A DNA stretch of 64,000 nt, from the NCBI RefSeq assembly GCF_046614695.1, contig NZ_JBKKHQ010000012.1:248001-312000 (forward strand), read 5' to 3'. Position numbers and translations under genes: made by a program. Each line of letters starts with the position of its first letter. The stretch's first letter is position 1. This DNA is from Pokkaliibacter sp046614695 (GTDB lineage Bacteria; Pseudomonadota; Gammaproteobacteria; Pseudomonadales; Balneatricaceae). Shown in pieces: positions 8,777 through 17,500 of the stretch. Below the pieces are notes generated by a model. The model was given only the letters and a program-made list of their open reading frames with translations, ran no database searches and was not told where the DNA came from.

Positions 8777-8851
8777 TAAGATCCCACGAATTCAAACTTT
8801 AATTCATGCTGCGTATAACCGCGGTTTATAGCTTCTTTGAAGGTGGTACAA

Positions 8852-10573
8852 GTGGAATTACTTTCCGGCGCTGAAATGCTTATTCGCGCCCTCGCCGATG
8901 AGGGTACCGAATATGTCTACGGCTACCCAGGCGGGGCCGTGTTGCACATTTATGATGCACTATTCCAGCAGGACGCCGTAAAGCACATCCTGGTTCGCCA
9001 TGAGCAGGCAGCCACACACATGGCCGATGCTTATGCCCGGGCTACGGGTAAAGCAGGCGTGGTGCTGGTGACCTCTGGCCCAGGTGCAACCAATGCTGTG
9101 ACGGGGATCGCCACAGCGTATATGGATTCTATCCCGATGGTCATTCTTTGCGGTCAGGTCATGAGTCACCTGATCGGCGATGATGCCTTTCAGGAAACTG
9201 ACATGCTGGGCGTTTCCCGCCCTGTGGTTAAACATAACCTGTCGATTAAGCGTGCCGAAGACATTCCTGAAGTCGTGAAGAAGGCTTTCTATATCGCCCA
9301 GACCGGTCGTCCCGGCCCTGTGCTGATCGATATTCCCAAGGATATGACCGCGCCGACTGAAAAGTACGCGTACGAATATCCGAAGAGCGTCAAGCTGCGT
9401 TCCTACAGCCCGGTTTACCGAGGCCACACCGGTCAGATCCGCAAAGCGGTCGACATGATGATGACGGCCAAGCGCCCTGTGATTTATTCAGGTGGTGGTG
9501 TGGTGCTGGGTCAGGCGTCGGAGCAGCTGACGGAACTGGCGCGCATGCTGAACTTCCCGGTGACCAATACCCTGATGGGCCTTGGCGCCTTCCCCGGTTC
9601 TGACCCTCAGTTTTTGGGCATGCTGGGAATGCACGGCAGCTACGAAGCCAACGCTGCCATGCACCATTCGGATCTGATTCTGGCGATCGGCGCGCGTTTT
9701 GATGACCGTGTCACTAACGCTGTTGAGAAGTTCTGTCCGACCGCGAAGATCATTCATATCGACGTTGACCCGGCTTCTATCTCCAAAACGATTTATGCCG
9801 ACATCCCGATTGTAGGCCACGTACAGCCTGTGCTGGATGAGATGATTCATCAGGTTAAACCGCGTTTGAGCGAGATTGACCAGACTGCCCTTAAATCCTG
9901 GTGGTCCAGTATCGAAAGCTGGCGCGAAGTGCACGGCGGGCGTTATGAAACCAGCAATTCAGAATTGCTGAAGCCACAAGCGGTTATCGAGGCGGCTTAT
10001 AAAGTCACTCAGGGCAAGGCTTATGTGACCTCCGACGTTGGCCAGCACCAGATGTTCGCTGCCCAGTACTACAAGTTTGACCGTCCAAACCAGTGGATCA
10101 ACTCCGGTGGTCTCGGCACCATGGGCTTTGGATTGCCTGCGGCGCTGGCGGTAAAACTGAACTTCCCGGACGACGAAGTTATCTGTGTTACCGGTGAAGG
10201 CAGTATCCAGATGAACATTCAGGAGCTGTCGACCGCCAAGCAGTACGATGCGCCGGTCAAGGTACTGTGTCTGAATAACCAGTCACTGGGCATGGTGCGT
10301 CAGTGGCAGGACATGAACTACGAGTCCCGCCATTCGCAATCCTACATGAAGTCACTGCCGGACTTTGAAGCTCTGATGCGGGCTTACGGTCATGAAGCGG
10401 TAACGATTCGCACTCCTGAAGAGCTGATTCCTGGCCTGGAAAAAGCCTTCGCGATGAAGGACAAGCTGGTGTTCATCAACGTCTATGTCGACCCCTTTGA
10501 GCATGTGTACCCGATGCAGGTGCCACGCGGCACGATGAAGGACATGTGGCTTAGCAAGACAGAGAGGGTCTAA
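8852..10573 (+). CDS. ilvI: Acetolactate synthase III large (catalytic) subunit
   Basis: This ThDP-dependent enzyme joins two pyruvates, or pyruvate and 2-oxobutyrate, in the first common step of valine, leucine and isoleucine synthesis. The 573-residue protein has the usual order: an N-terminal pyrimidine-binding domain with YVYGYPGGAVL and the catalytic Glu in RHEQAATHMADAYARATG, a central FAD-binding domain, and a C-terminal domain with GGLGTMGFGLPAA and the GEGSIQMNIQEL ThDP-Mg motif. I place the start at GTG 8852 (VELLSGAEM) behind GAAGGTGG; a TTG at 8837 would add five unlikely residues. The start of ilvH follows two bases after the stop. Confidence 0.96.
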   Translation: MELLSGAEMLIRALADEGTEYVYGYPGGAVLHIYDALFQQDAVKHILVRHEQAATHMADAYARATGKAGVVLVTSGPGATNAVTGIATAYMDSIPMVILCGQVMSHLIGDDAFQETDMLGVSRPVVKHNLSIKRAEDIPEVVKKAFYIAQTGRPGPVLIDIPKDMTAPTEKYAYEYPKSVKLRSYSPVYRGHTGQIRKAVDMMMTAKRPVIYSGGGVVLGQASEQLTELARMLNFPVTNTLMGLGAFPGSDPQFLGMLGMHGSYEANAAMHHSDLILAIGARFDDRVTNAVEKFCPTAKIIHIDVDPASISKTIYADIPIVGHVQPVLDEMIHQVKPRLSEIDQTALKSWWSSIESWREVHGGRYETSNSELLKPQAVIEAAYKVTQGKAYVTSDVGQHQMFAAQYYKFDRPNQWINSGGLGTMGFGLPAALAVKLNFPDDEVICVTGEGSIQMNIQELSTAKQYDAPVKVLCLNNQSLGMVRQWQDMNYESRHSQSYMKSLPDFEALMRAYGHEAVTIRTPEELIPGLEKAFAMKDKLVFINVYVDPFEHVYPMQVPRGTMKDMWLSKTERV

Positions 10574-10575
10574 TC

Positions 10576-11067
10576 ATGCGACGCATTATTTCTGTTCTGC
10601 TTGAAAACGAAGCCGGTGCTCTGTCGCGTGTAGTGGGTCTGTTTTCGCAGCGTAACTACAACATCGAAACCCTGACGGTAGCACCTACCGAAGACGGTAC
10701 GTTGTCCCGCCTGACGGTCACTACCAACGGTAACGATCGTGTTCTGGAGCAGATCACCAAGCAGCTGAACAAGCTGATCGAAGTGGTCAAAGTGGTGGAT
10801 CTGACCGAGGGTGAGCACATCGAGCGCGAGCTGATGCTGATCAAGCTCAAGGCCAGTGGTGTGGTGCGTGATGAGATCAAGCGCACGGTGGATATCTTCC
10901 GTGGCCAGATCGTTGATGTCACCCCCAACCTGTACACGGTGCAGCTTGCCGGTGCCAGCGATAAACTCGATGCCTTTATCAAGGCGGTGGGCGAAGCCTG
11001 CATTATGGAAGTGGTACGAAGTGGGGTCTCGGGCATTTCCCGCGGCGAGAAAACCCTCAGTATCTGA
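10576..11067 (+). CDS. ilvH: Acetolactate synthase small (regulatory) subunit
   Basis: This 163-residue partner of IlvI confers full activity and valine feedback inhibition. The N-terminal ACT domain is clear (RRIISVLLENEAGALSRVVGLFSQRNYNIETLTV), and the second half has the usual IVDVTPNLYTVQLAG block. Length and motifs fit the family exactly. It begins two bases after ilvI, with its ribosome-binding site (GAGAGGG) inside the end of ilvI, so translation is probably coupled. A short hairpin lies in the 90-base gap before ilvC. Confidence 0.97.
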   Translation: MRRIISVLLENEAGALSRVVGLFSQRNYNIETLTVAPTEDGTLSRLTVTTNGNDRVLEQITKQLNKLIEVVKVVDLTEGEHIERELMLIKLKASGVVRDEIKRTVDIFRGQIVDVTPNLYTVQLAGASDKLDAFIKAVGEACIMEVVRSGVSGISRGEKTLSI

Positions 11068-11157
11068 CACCGCAACGAATCAATTGCCAGCTGCTAGCGG
11101 CTGGCTACTTTTACTGTGAAGAAGAGGGAGCGAGGCTCCCGGTATTAGGGGAATAAA

Positions 11158-12174
11158 ATGCAAGTTTCTTACGATAAAGACTGTGACCTGTCCATCATCC
11201 AGGGGATGAAGGTTTCCATCATCGGTTACGGTTCTCAGGGCCACGCTCATGCCTGCAACCTGAAAGATTCCGGTGTGGATGTGACTGTTGGTCTGCGTGC
11301 GGGCTCTTCTTCCCGTGCCAAGGCTGAATCTGCTGGTCTGCGTGTTGCTGACGTTGCTGACGCAGTGGCTGCCGCTGACCTGGTCATGATTCTGACCCCT
11401 GATGAGTTCCAGGGTCAGCTGTATCGTGAAGAGATCGAGCCTAACCTGAAAAAAGGCGCAACTCTGGCCTTCGCTCATGGTTTCTCTATCCATTACAACC
11501 AGGTTGTTCCCCGTAAGGATCTGGACGTCATCATGATCGCGCCTAAAGCGCCTGGTCACACTGTACGTTCCGAGTTCGTTAAAGGCGGCGGTATCCCTGA
11601 CCTGATCGCTATCTACCAGAACGCTTCTGGCAAAGCTAAAGACGTTGCTCTGTCTTACGCATCAGGCGTGGGTGGTGGTCGTACCGGTATCATCGAAACC
11701 ACTTTCAAAGACGAAACTGAAACCGATCTGTTCGGTGAGCAGGCTGTTCTGTGTGGTGGTGCGGTTGAGCTGGTTAAAGCCGGTTTCGAAACCCTGACCG
11801 AAGCAGGTTACGCGCCTGAAATGGCGTACTTCGAGTGTCTGCATGAGCTGAAGCTGATCGTTGACCTGATGTACGAAGGCGGCATCGCCAACATGAACTA
11901 CTCCATCTCCAACAACGCGGAGTACGGTGAGTACGTGACTGGCCCGGAAGTCATCAACGACGAATCCCGTGCTGCCATGCGTAATGCACTGAAGCGCATC
12001 CAGAACGGCGAATACGCCAAGATGTTCATCTCTGAAGGCGCTACCAACTACCCATCCATGACTGCATACCGTCGTAACAACGCAGCGCATCCTATCGAGC
12101 AGGTAGGTGAGAAACTGCGTGCGATGATGCCTTGGATCGCGGCTAACAAGCTGGTCGACAAAGAGCGCAACTAA
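11158..12174 (+). CDS. ilvC: Ketol-acid reductoisomerase, class I
   Basis: This Mg- and NADPH-dependent enzyme converts acetolactate or acetohydroxybutyrate to the dihydroxy acid in branched-chain amino acid synthesis. The Rossmann motif is GYGSQGHAHACNLKDSG, the phosphate-binding stretch is LRAGSSSRAKAE, and the metal-binding motifs DETETDLFGEQAVL and CLHELKLIVDLMYEGG are intact. At 338 residues it is the short class I form. It follows ilvI-ilvH in the same operon, and a strong terminator closes the unit. Codon use is highly optimised, as expected for an abundant enzyme. Confidence 0.98.
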   Translation: MQVSYDKDCDLSIIQGMKVSIIGYGSQGHAHACNLKDSGVDVTVGLRAGSSSRAKAESAGLRVADVADAVAAADLVMILTPDEFQGQLYREEIEPNLKKGATLAFAHGFSIHYNQVVPRKDLDVIMIAPKAPGHTVRSEFVKGGGIPDLIAIYQNASGKAKDVALSYASGVGGGRTGIIETTFKDETETDLFGEQAVLCGGAVELVKAGFETLTEAGYAPEMAYFECLHELKLIVDLMYEGGIANMNYSISNNAEYGEYVTGPEVINDESRAAMRNALKRIQNGEYAKMFISEGATNYPSMTAYRRNNAAHPIEQVGEKLRAMMPWIAANKLVDKERN

Positions 12175-12202
12175 TCCCGACGGATTAGCGCTTTACAAGA
12201 AG

Positions 12203-12233
12203 GGTGAGCATGGCAACATGCTCACCTTTTTTT
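12203..12233 (+). terminator. Rho-independent terminator of the ilv operon
   Basis: A perfect 10-bp stem (GGTGAGCATG / CATGCTCACC) with a GCAA tetraloop is followed by seven T, 29 bases past the ilvC stop. Confidence 0.95.
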
Positions 12234-12262
12234 ATGTATGAACTTCAGGGATGAGGTGAATC

Positions 12263-12814
12263 ATGACGACAGAAAAACGCGAAACGCTCTATTGGACAGG
12301 TCTGGGCGCAGCCACGCTGTATGGCAGTTTCTGGTCTCTGCCTGAAGTAGTGATCGGGCTGCTTGGGGTGCTCTGGCTCGGGACTTCTCTCCACTATGCC
12401 TTGCGTGCGCCCGAGGGAGAGCGAAATGGCGTGGTCATTTTCTTTGTCTCTTTGTGTATAGGGATCGGCGTCTTTATTGCTTTTGGATTCACCACCTATT
12501 ACGGCGACCCCGTGCTCATGTCCTTTATCGATAGCGGTCTGCCTGATCTGCTGATACTGGTGGGTGCCCGCTCCTGGGATTATGTGATCGGGATGCTGGT
12601 AAGCGCCTTATTTGCGCCTATTGCTTTCAAAACCCTGCGCTGGTGGAGTGTGCTACCTCTGTGCATCACTCCTGTGTTTCCGGTCATTATTGGAGGCACC
12701 CATGAGGCGATGGTGATGACGCTGACGCTCGGCGTTGACATCCTGCTCTATGGCTGGGTATGGCGACGCTACCATGGCAGAAAGCTGCCGCGAGCAAGTT
12801 TGCAGTCAGCCTGA
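12263..12814 (+). CDS. Hypothetical multi-pass membrane protein
   Basis: The 183-residue product has about five hydrophobic segments (roughly residues 8-45, 58-80, 104-125, 127-147 and 149-168), so it is an integral inner-membrane protein. No family motif is recognised. The ATG at 12263 follows a GGATGAGG-type ribosome-binding site. It starts 30 bases after the ilv terminator and so is probably transcribed separately. It is the last gene before the AT-rich boundary of accessory region 1. Confidence 0.72.
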   Translation: MTTEKRETLYWTGLGAATLYGSFWSLPEVVIGLLGVLWLGTSLHYALRAPEGERNGVVIFFVSLCIGIGVFIAFGFTTYYGDPVLMSFIDSGLPDLLILVGARSWDYVIGMLVSALFAPIAFKTLRWWSVLPLCITPVFPVIIGGTHEAMVMTLTLGVDILLYGWVWRRYHGRKLPRASLQSA

Positions 12815-13606
12815 CTCATGGAGTTTGGCTGTTGTCACTGTACTTATTACGCCTGCTTGTCCTGCTTTTTGTTTTCTATCGACAGCTGAATTCTTCTTTA
12901 ACGGCTATTTGAACGCTGTGTGAACGTTTATCTGGAATTATTTAAGAAAGTGGAGAGTGGAATTCTTAAGTAGATTGGTTTTGCTGACAGAAAAAATATT
13001 TCATTTGATGGAATTTATTATAAGTTAACCTTGGTCTTATATGATTAATTGATATAAAACTATTTTCAGCGACTGATTAACTACGGTTTTTTTAAGGCGT
13101 TTTTATATTTTTTAAAGGGGCTTAAAAGAATTCTTATCCTTAAATGGTTATTAAGACCTGAATTTTTCTGACGCATTAAGGAAAGACCAGCGTTATCTTC
13201 AACCTGCAACATTCTCCATTCCTGACTAGCTTCCCAGTGAGCTATCTACAACAGTCCTTCAGTCCTTACTCCATCTTAAGAATTCGAAATCATATTCGTG
13301 ATGCTTTTGATGGTGCTATGCCTTTTGTCTCTCATCGGTCTTATATCTCTATATAAATGAGCAAGACTTATCGGTTTTTAATTTCTTTCTTATTTTAAGA
13401 AGTCAATAAAAGTTAGTCTGAAAAATATGTCGTAATCTGTGGTTTTTAGGGTGGATGGCTTTTTATAAGCGCTGGGTCTAGGTTTGTTGACGTCCATCGC
13501 GGCAGAGAAAAACAGACCTCTGTAAAAGATTTTAAACGTCTGACGTTTATTCATCTTTAGCCTGTTGCGATGGAGGTTTTTAACTAACCATGAAGGGAGT
13601 TCTCTG
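12815..13606. other. AT-rich gene-free region upstream of the RHS cluster
   Basis: About 790 bases with no supported gene and visibly lower GC than either flank, a common mark of foreign DNA or of a silenced promoter region. An 11-bp inverted repeat (GAATTCTTAAG at 12960-12970 and its complement at 13275-13285) is separated by about 300 bases. A perfect dyad sits at 13533-13549. No tRNA, integrase or insertion-sequence remnant was seen. A 54-codon minus-strand frame from 13554 is possible but unsupported. Confidence 0.6.
13533..13549. promoter_or_regulatory. Perfect dyad upstream of the accessory cluster (candidate operator)
   Basis: TAAACGTC and GACGTTTA form an 8-bp perfect inverted repeat around a single T, 57 bases before the start codon of the first gene of the cluster. 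The size and position suit a dimeric repressor or activator site. The regulator is unknown. Confidence 0.4.
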
Positions 13607-14485
13607 ATGCCTATTTCAATCAAAACCCAAACCACTGCCCCTAACCGCAACGTGACTTTCGATTTTGATGACTCGGTGCTGGCCTATGTGGTCGGGGTCT
13701 CGTACTGGGATTTCTCATTTGGCAACGATGACCATCACGTCAAGGAGCTGGCGCTTTCCATCCAGTCCAACAAGCCCACCACTCGTCAGGTCACCGCGCA
13801 GGTCACGGCCAAGCTGGATGATGACACAGGCCATGGCATCAACTCGGGCGCTTCCACCATTCACGTCACCTGTATTGCTGTAACAGGGAGTCAGGACGCG
13901 AATGTAGCGCTGGTCAATGAGGACGGTATTGCCTCGGGCTCAGAAAGTCCTGCCTTTCCGCTGCCCAGCAACTCCCTGTCGATTGGCGCTGCATTCCTGT
14001 CAGGCTGGGATCTGAAGCAGAATGCAGATCACCATGTGAAAACCTTCTCTACCTCGGCAGGTCTCGCTCAGAGTGGTTCGATGGGGCAAATTACCGGGCA
14101 GGCTCACATGATTGATACCAGCGGCAACTTCGCTAGTGGCTGGATCAATGGCGGTGCACTGACCGCTGCAACGACTGAAAACGGCATCTTCGCCAAGGCG
14201 CAAACCAACAAGCAAACCGATGCCAGTTTCGCGGTGGATTTCACTGATGAGCTGCAAGGCAAAACCATTAAAGAGGCCGCTGTCCTGCTGCAGAGCCTGA
14301 CGGTGACCTTTGGCAGCGATGACCACCATGTGCAAACCATTGGCGGTGGTTGCTCAGGCTGGCAGACCGAAGGTACGGCGGTGAATCTTGATAATGCCCG
14401 TGCCTTTATTACCGATGACTCCGGTCACAAGCAGAATAACAACGACTCCAATGTGTCCGTGATGGTCGTCGTTATTCCTTCCTGA
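13607..14485 (+). CDS. Internally repeated beta-rich protein with three D-H-H-V motifs
   Basis: I do not recognise a named family. The 292-residue protein holds three related units of roughly 90 residues. Each contains a D-H-H-V core: FGNDDHHVKEL near residue 42, QNADHHVKTF near 142 and FGSDDHHVQTI near 239. Around each are alternating hydrophobic residues typical of beta strands and a D-D/T-S-G-H/N loop. There is no signal peptide or membrane segment. The ATG at 13607 follows GAAGGGAG; an in-frame start at 13565 would add fourteen residues without a good site. It lies 82 bases before the giant RHS gene and is probably co-transcribed. A lectin-like, metal-binding or accessory structural role is inferred only. 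Confidence 0.75.
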   Translation: MPISIKTQTTAPNRNVTFDFDDSVLAYVVGVSYWDFSFGNDDHHVKELALSIQSNKPTTRQVTAQVTAKLDDDTGHGINSGASTIHVTCIAVTGSQDANVALVNEDGIASGSESPAFPLPSNSLSIGAAFLSGWDLKQNADHHVKTFSTSAGLAQSGSMGQITGQAHMIDTSGNFASGWINGGALTAATTENGIFAKAQTNKQTDASFAVDFTDELQGKTIKEAAVLLQSLTVTFGSDDHHVQTIGGGCSGWQTEGTAVNLDNARAFITDDSGHKQNNNDSNVSVMVVVIPS

Positions 14486-14567
14486 TCCTTTCCTGAGAGT
14501 GATCTCAATCCGAGACCGGCCTGTGCCGGTCTTCTTTCTGATGTGATGCCATTTTCAGGAGGCCGCC

Positions 14568-17500
14568 ATGTCTGCGCCAACGTCATCCAGTAGCACCCAG
14601 ACTCCCGCCGTCAGAAGTTTTCAGATGGACGGCAGCTCTCAGGGCAACCTCGCCAGCTCGGTCAACCTCTTCCGTGGCGACGTTAACCTTTCCCAGAATC
14701 TTTTCACCCTGCCAGGCCGCTCGCAAAGCAATGCGCTGGACGTCGCATTAAGCGTGCAGTACCAGAGCAATGTGTTTCGCGCCGCCACCACCTGGAATGC
14801 GGATGCGCCGACCGGGGTATTGGGGCTCGGCTGGCAGTTGCCGCTGACCTGGATTGAGGCGACAGATCAGGGAGCACCCGCATCGGGAAACCGGTCTTAT
14901 ACCCTGTATGACAACGGTTCGGGTAACCAGTTGGTGCGTCAGTCTCTCGTGCCTGTGTTGTTTGCTATGGAGGGTTCGCTCGCCAGCGGACTGGAAAATG
15001 GCATGCCGGTTCCCGCGGAGGTGCGTGCCCAGTTTCTTGAACACGGACTTGCGCTTTCTGCACAGACACAAGTGGCAGGTACGGCGCCGGAATGGACCCT
15101 GAATGATGCTGATCTGCAGCAGCAATTTGTGCTGAAAACCGAGGGCGCAGCCCTGAATGCCTATGATGGCGGTGAGCTTTATCAGCTGCAGAATTACCAG
15201 TTCTGGAAGATTCTCTACTACCCCGACTATGAGCGCTGGCTGATCGTCAGTGATCAGGCGGTGCGTCGCAGTTTTGGCGGGCAGGCGGCGACAACCCCTG
15301 AAGGCTTTGCCACTGCCAGCGATAACAGTATCGCCTGGTCTGTATGGTGGACCAATGAATCCGGCGCACCGGTCTGGAAGGGGGCGAGTAATCAGACCAG
15401 CGGCCAGATTCAGGTCGCACGCGCCTGGTATCTCAATACCATGGAAGACCGCTTTGGCAGCCGTGTGACGTTCCGCTACAACAGCTTTGCCCGTAATCAG
15501 CAGGGCTATCTGCCGCAGGTGGAGCAGTTAGTCGGCATAGCAGGCAAGCCCTACACCAAGGCGGTGTATCTCAGCCAGATCGAAGACAGTTACGGCCGCA
15601 AGGTGAATTTTCACTACGAGTCCAAGCTCTGGGACGCTGCGGCTGAGTCACCCCGCGAATACTACGACCCTCATTCGGCAACGCCCTCCAATGACCCAGG
15701 CCCCTATCAGGATTGCTACGAAACCTTTTATCTGGATCTTGTCACCGTGGATGATGCGGCCGACAAGCGCATGTTCAGCCTCAGTTTTGACTTCGCCCCC
15801 AGTGCCTCAAGCCCCGTCGCCAATGTCACTGACTTTGCCGGTGAGCTGAAGGGCAACACCTATAAGCGCTTTCTGACAGGGATTGTTCAATACAATCAGG
15901 ATGGCACCGCCTCGCCGGGACTTCGGTTTGACTACGATCTGGCGATGAACACGCAGGGCGGTCAGCCCGGTGCATTGAAAGCCGTGACCTATCCCCAGGG
16001 CGGCGTGGCTCGTTATACCTACAGTAATGATCAGCAGCTGGTGCTGGCTGAGCGTTCCATGGAAGTGGCGCGCCCGGCGCAGGTTTCTGAAGGTGCGACG
16101 CCCCGAGTTTTCTTTGGCGGTGACTACGCCGTTGTCTGTTACTACAACCAGAACTCACAGGAACTGTCCCTGCAGGTAATGACCTGGACTGGCTCGTGGC
16201 TGACCTGGCAGCTCTCGGCTGACTCGCCATTGATCGACACCCAAGGCCTTAATCTTGAAACCCTGAATGTGCAGACCGGAGCGGATTTTCTGACCCTGCG
16301 CTTTAACCGCACCTCCGGTGATCTGGCGGTCTATGTGTTTGAGCGTGATAGCGCCCGACCCGGACAGTGGCGTGCCGCAACCATTAATCAGGTGACCACG
16401 GCGCTGAATACGCCAACCCTGAGCTATGCCAGCACAAATGCAGTACCGACCTTTGTGGGCGGCAGTACCTTCTTTGTGGTTAGTCAGATGGATACCTCCA
16501 GCCTGAAAGGCAGCTATGAAGTGCTGACCTGGCGCTGGTCCAGCCAGAGCTGGGAGACCCAGACCGTCAATACGGCGACATACAGCTGGTTGACCGCGGG
16601 CGGCGATTACTATGGCGTGCTCGACAGAAACGGCCGCTTCTCGCTGTTTGCGCTGGATGCTTCGCTGCAATGGAACAGTGCCGGTACAGTGACGCTGAAC
16701 GGCATGTCGGTGGCATCGTTGAATGACACGGTGCTGGTGCCGGGCAGCAGTCTGGTCGTGGTCACCAACCGTACGTCGGCCAATAGCCAGCAGAACAGCT
16801 ATCAGCAGTGGATTCTGGACTGGGACAGTGACTATCAACTGGCGCAGAGTGCCTATGCCGCATTCACTGACTGGTTCGGCAGCGGTAACCCGGCAACGCC
16901 CTGGATTCCACAGGTACTGAACGACACGCTGGTGGCGACCAACGGTAATGTGTTCCGCCGCAACGGTAAGAGCTGGAGCCAAAGCACAGCCATGAACCCC
17001 GGCACGAATCCGCCGGCGGGGCATACTTCACGCTTTGCCTATGGCGAGGATTTCGTGATTCGTGTCACGGTGCCAACCACCGGCGTGGGTCAGGCTCAGG
17101 CAGACGTGCTGGCTTTTGATCCTGAACAGCCCGCTTTGTGGGTCGGGCCGACCGCATTGGGTGAGAGCCTGCCGAATCAGTCGACCTCTGCCGATAACTG
17201 GCCATCCGCCAGCGGCGATGACTGGGCGGTGGTGGGGCCTTACTTATATTTCCGCGGCACCTCGACCAACTGGTCGCAGGTCATGAGCCAGAGCGCGACG
17301 GCCAATATCGCCAGTGAAGCCGCTTCGGCCAATGGTGTCTATCAGTCCCAGTCGCTGGTGGATGCGGCGCCTGCCTTCCTCACCTATACCGTTGAGTCTC
17401 AGGCGGACAAATCCGTTCAGACCCTGATTATCGCCAATGGCGGTCTGGCGGGCGCGCCGACGCCCTTTGCGGATCAAAAACTGGCCGCTGGCAGCGATGC

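Noticed and set aside
8682..8831. 49-codon frame ending 20 bases before ilvI, a possible leader peptide
   Set aside because: No ribosome-binding site and no run of Leu, Ile or Val codons.
13390..13650. 86-codon minus-strand frame in the AT-rich region (54 codons from ATG 13554)
   Set aside because: The full frame overlaps the start of the D-H-H-V gene; weak initiation site and low-complexity composition.
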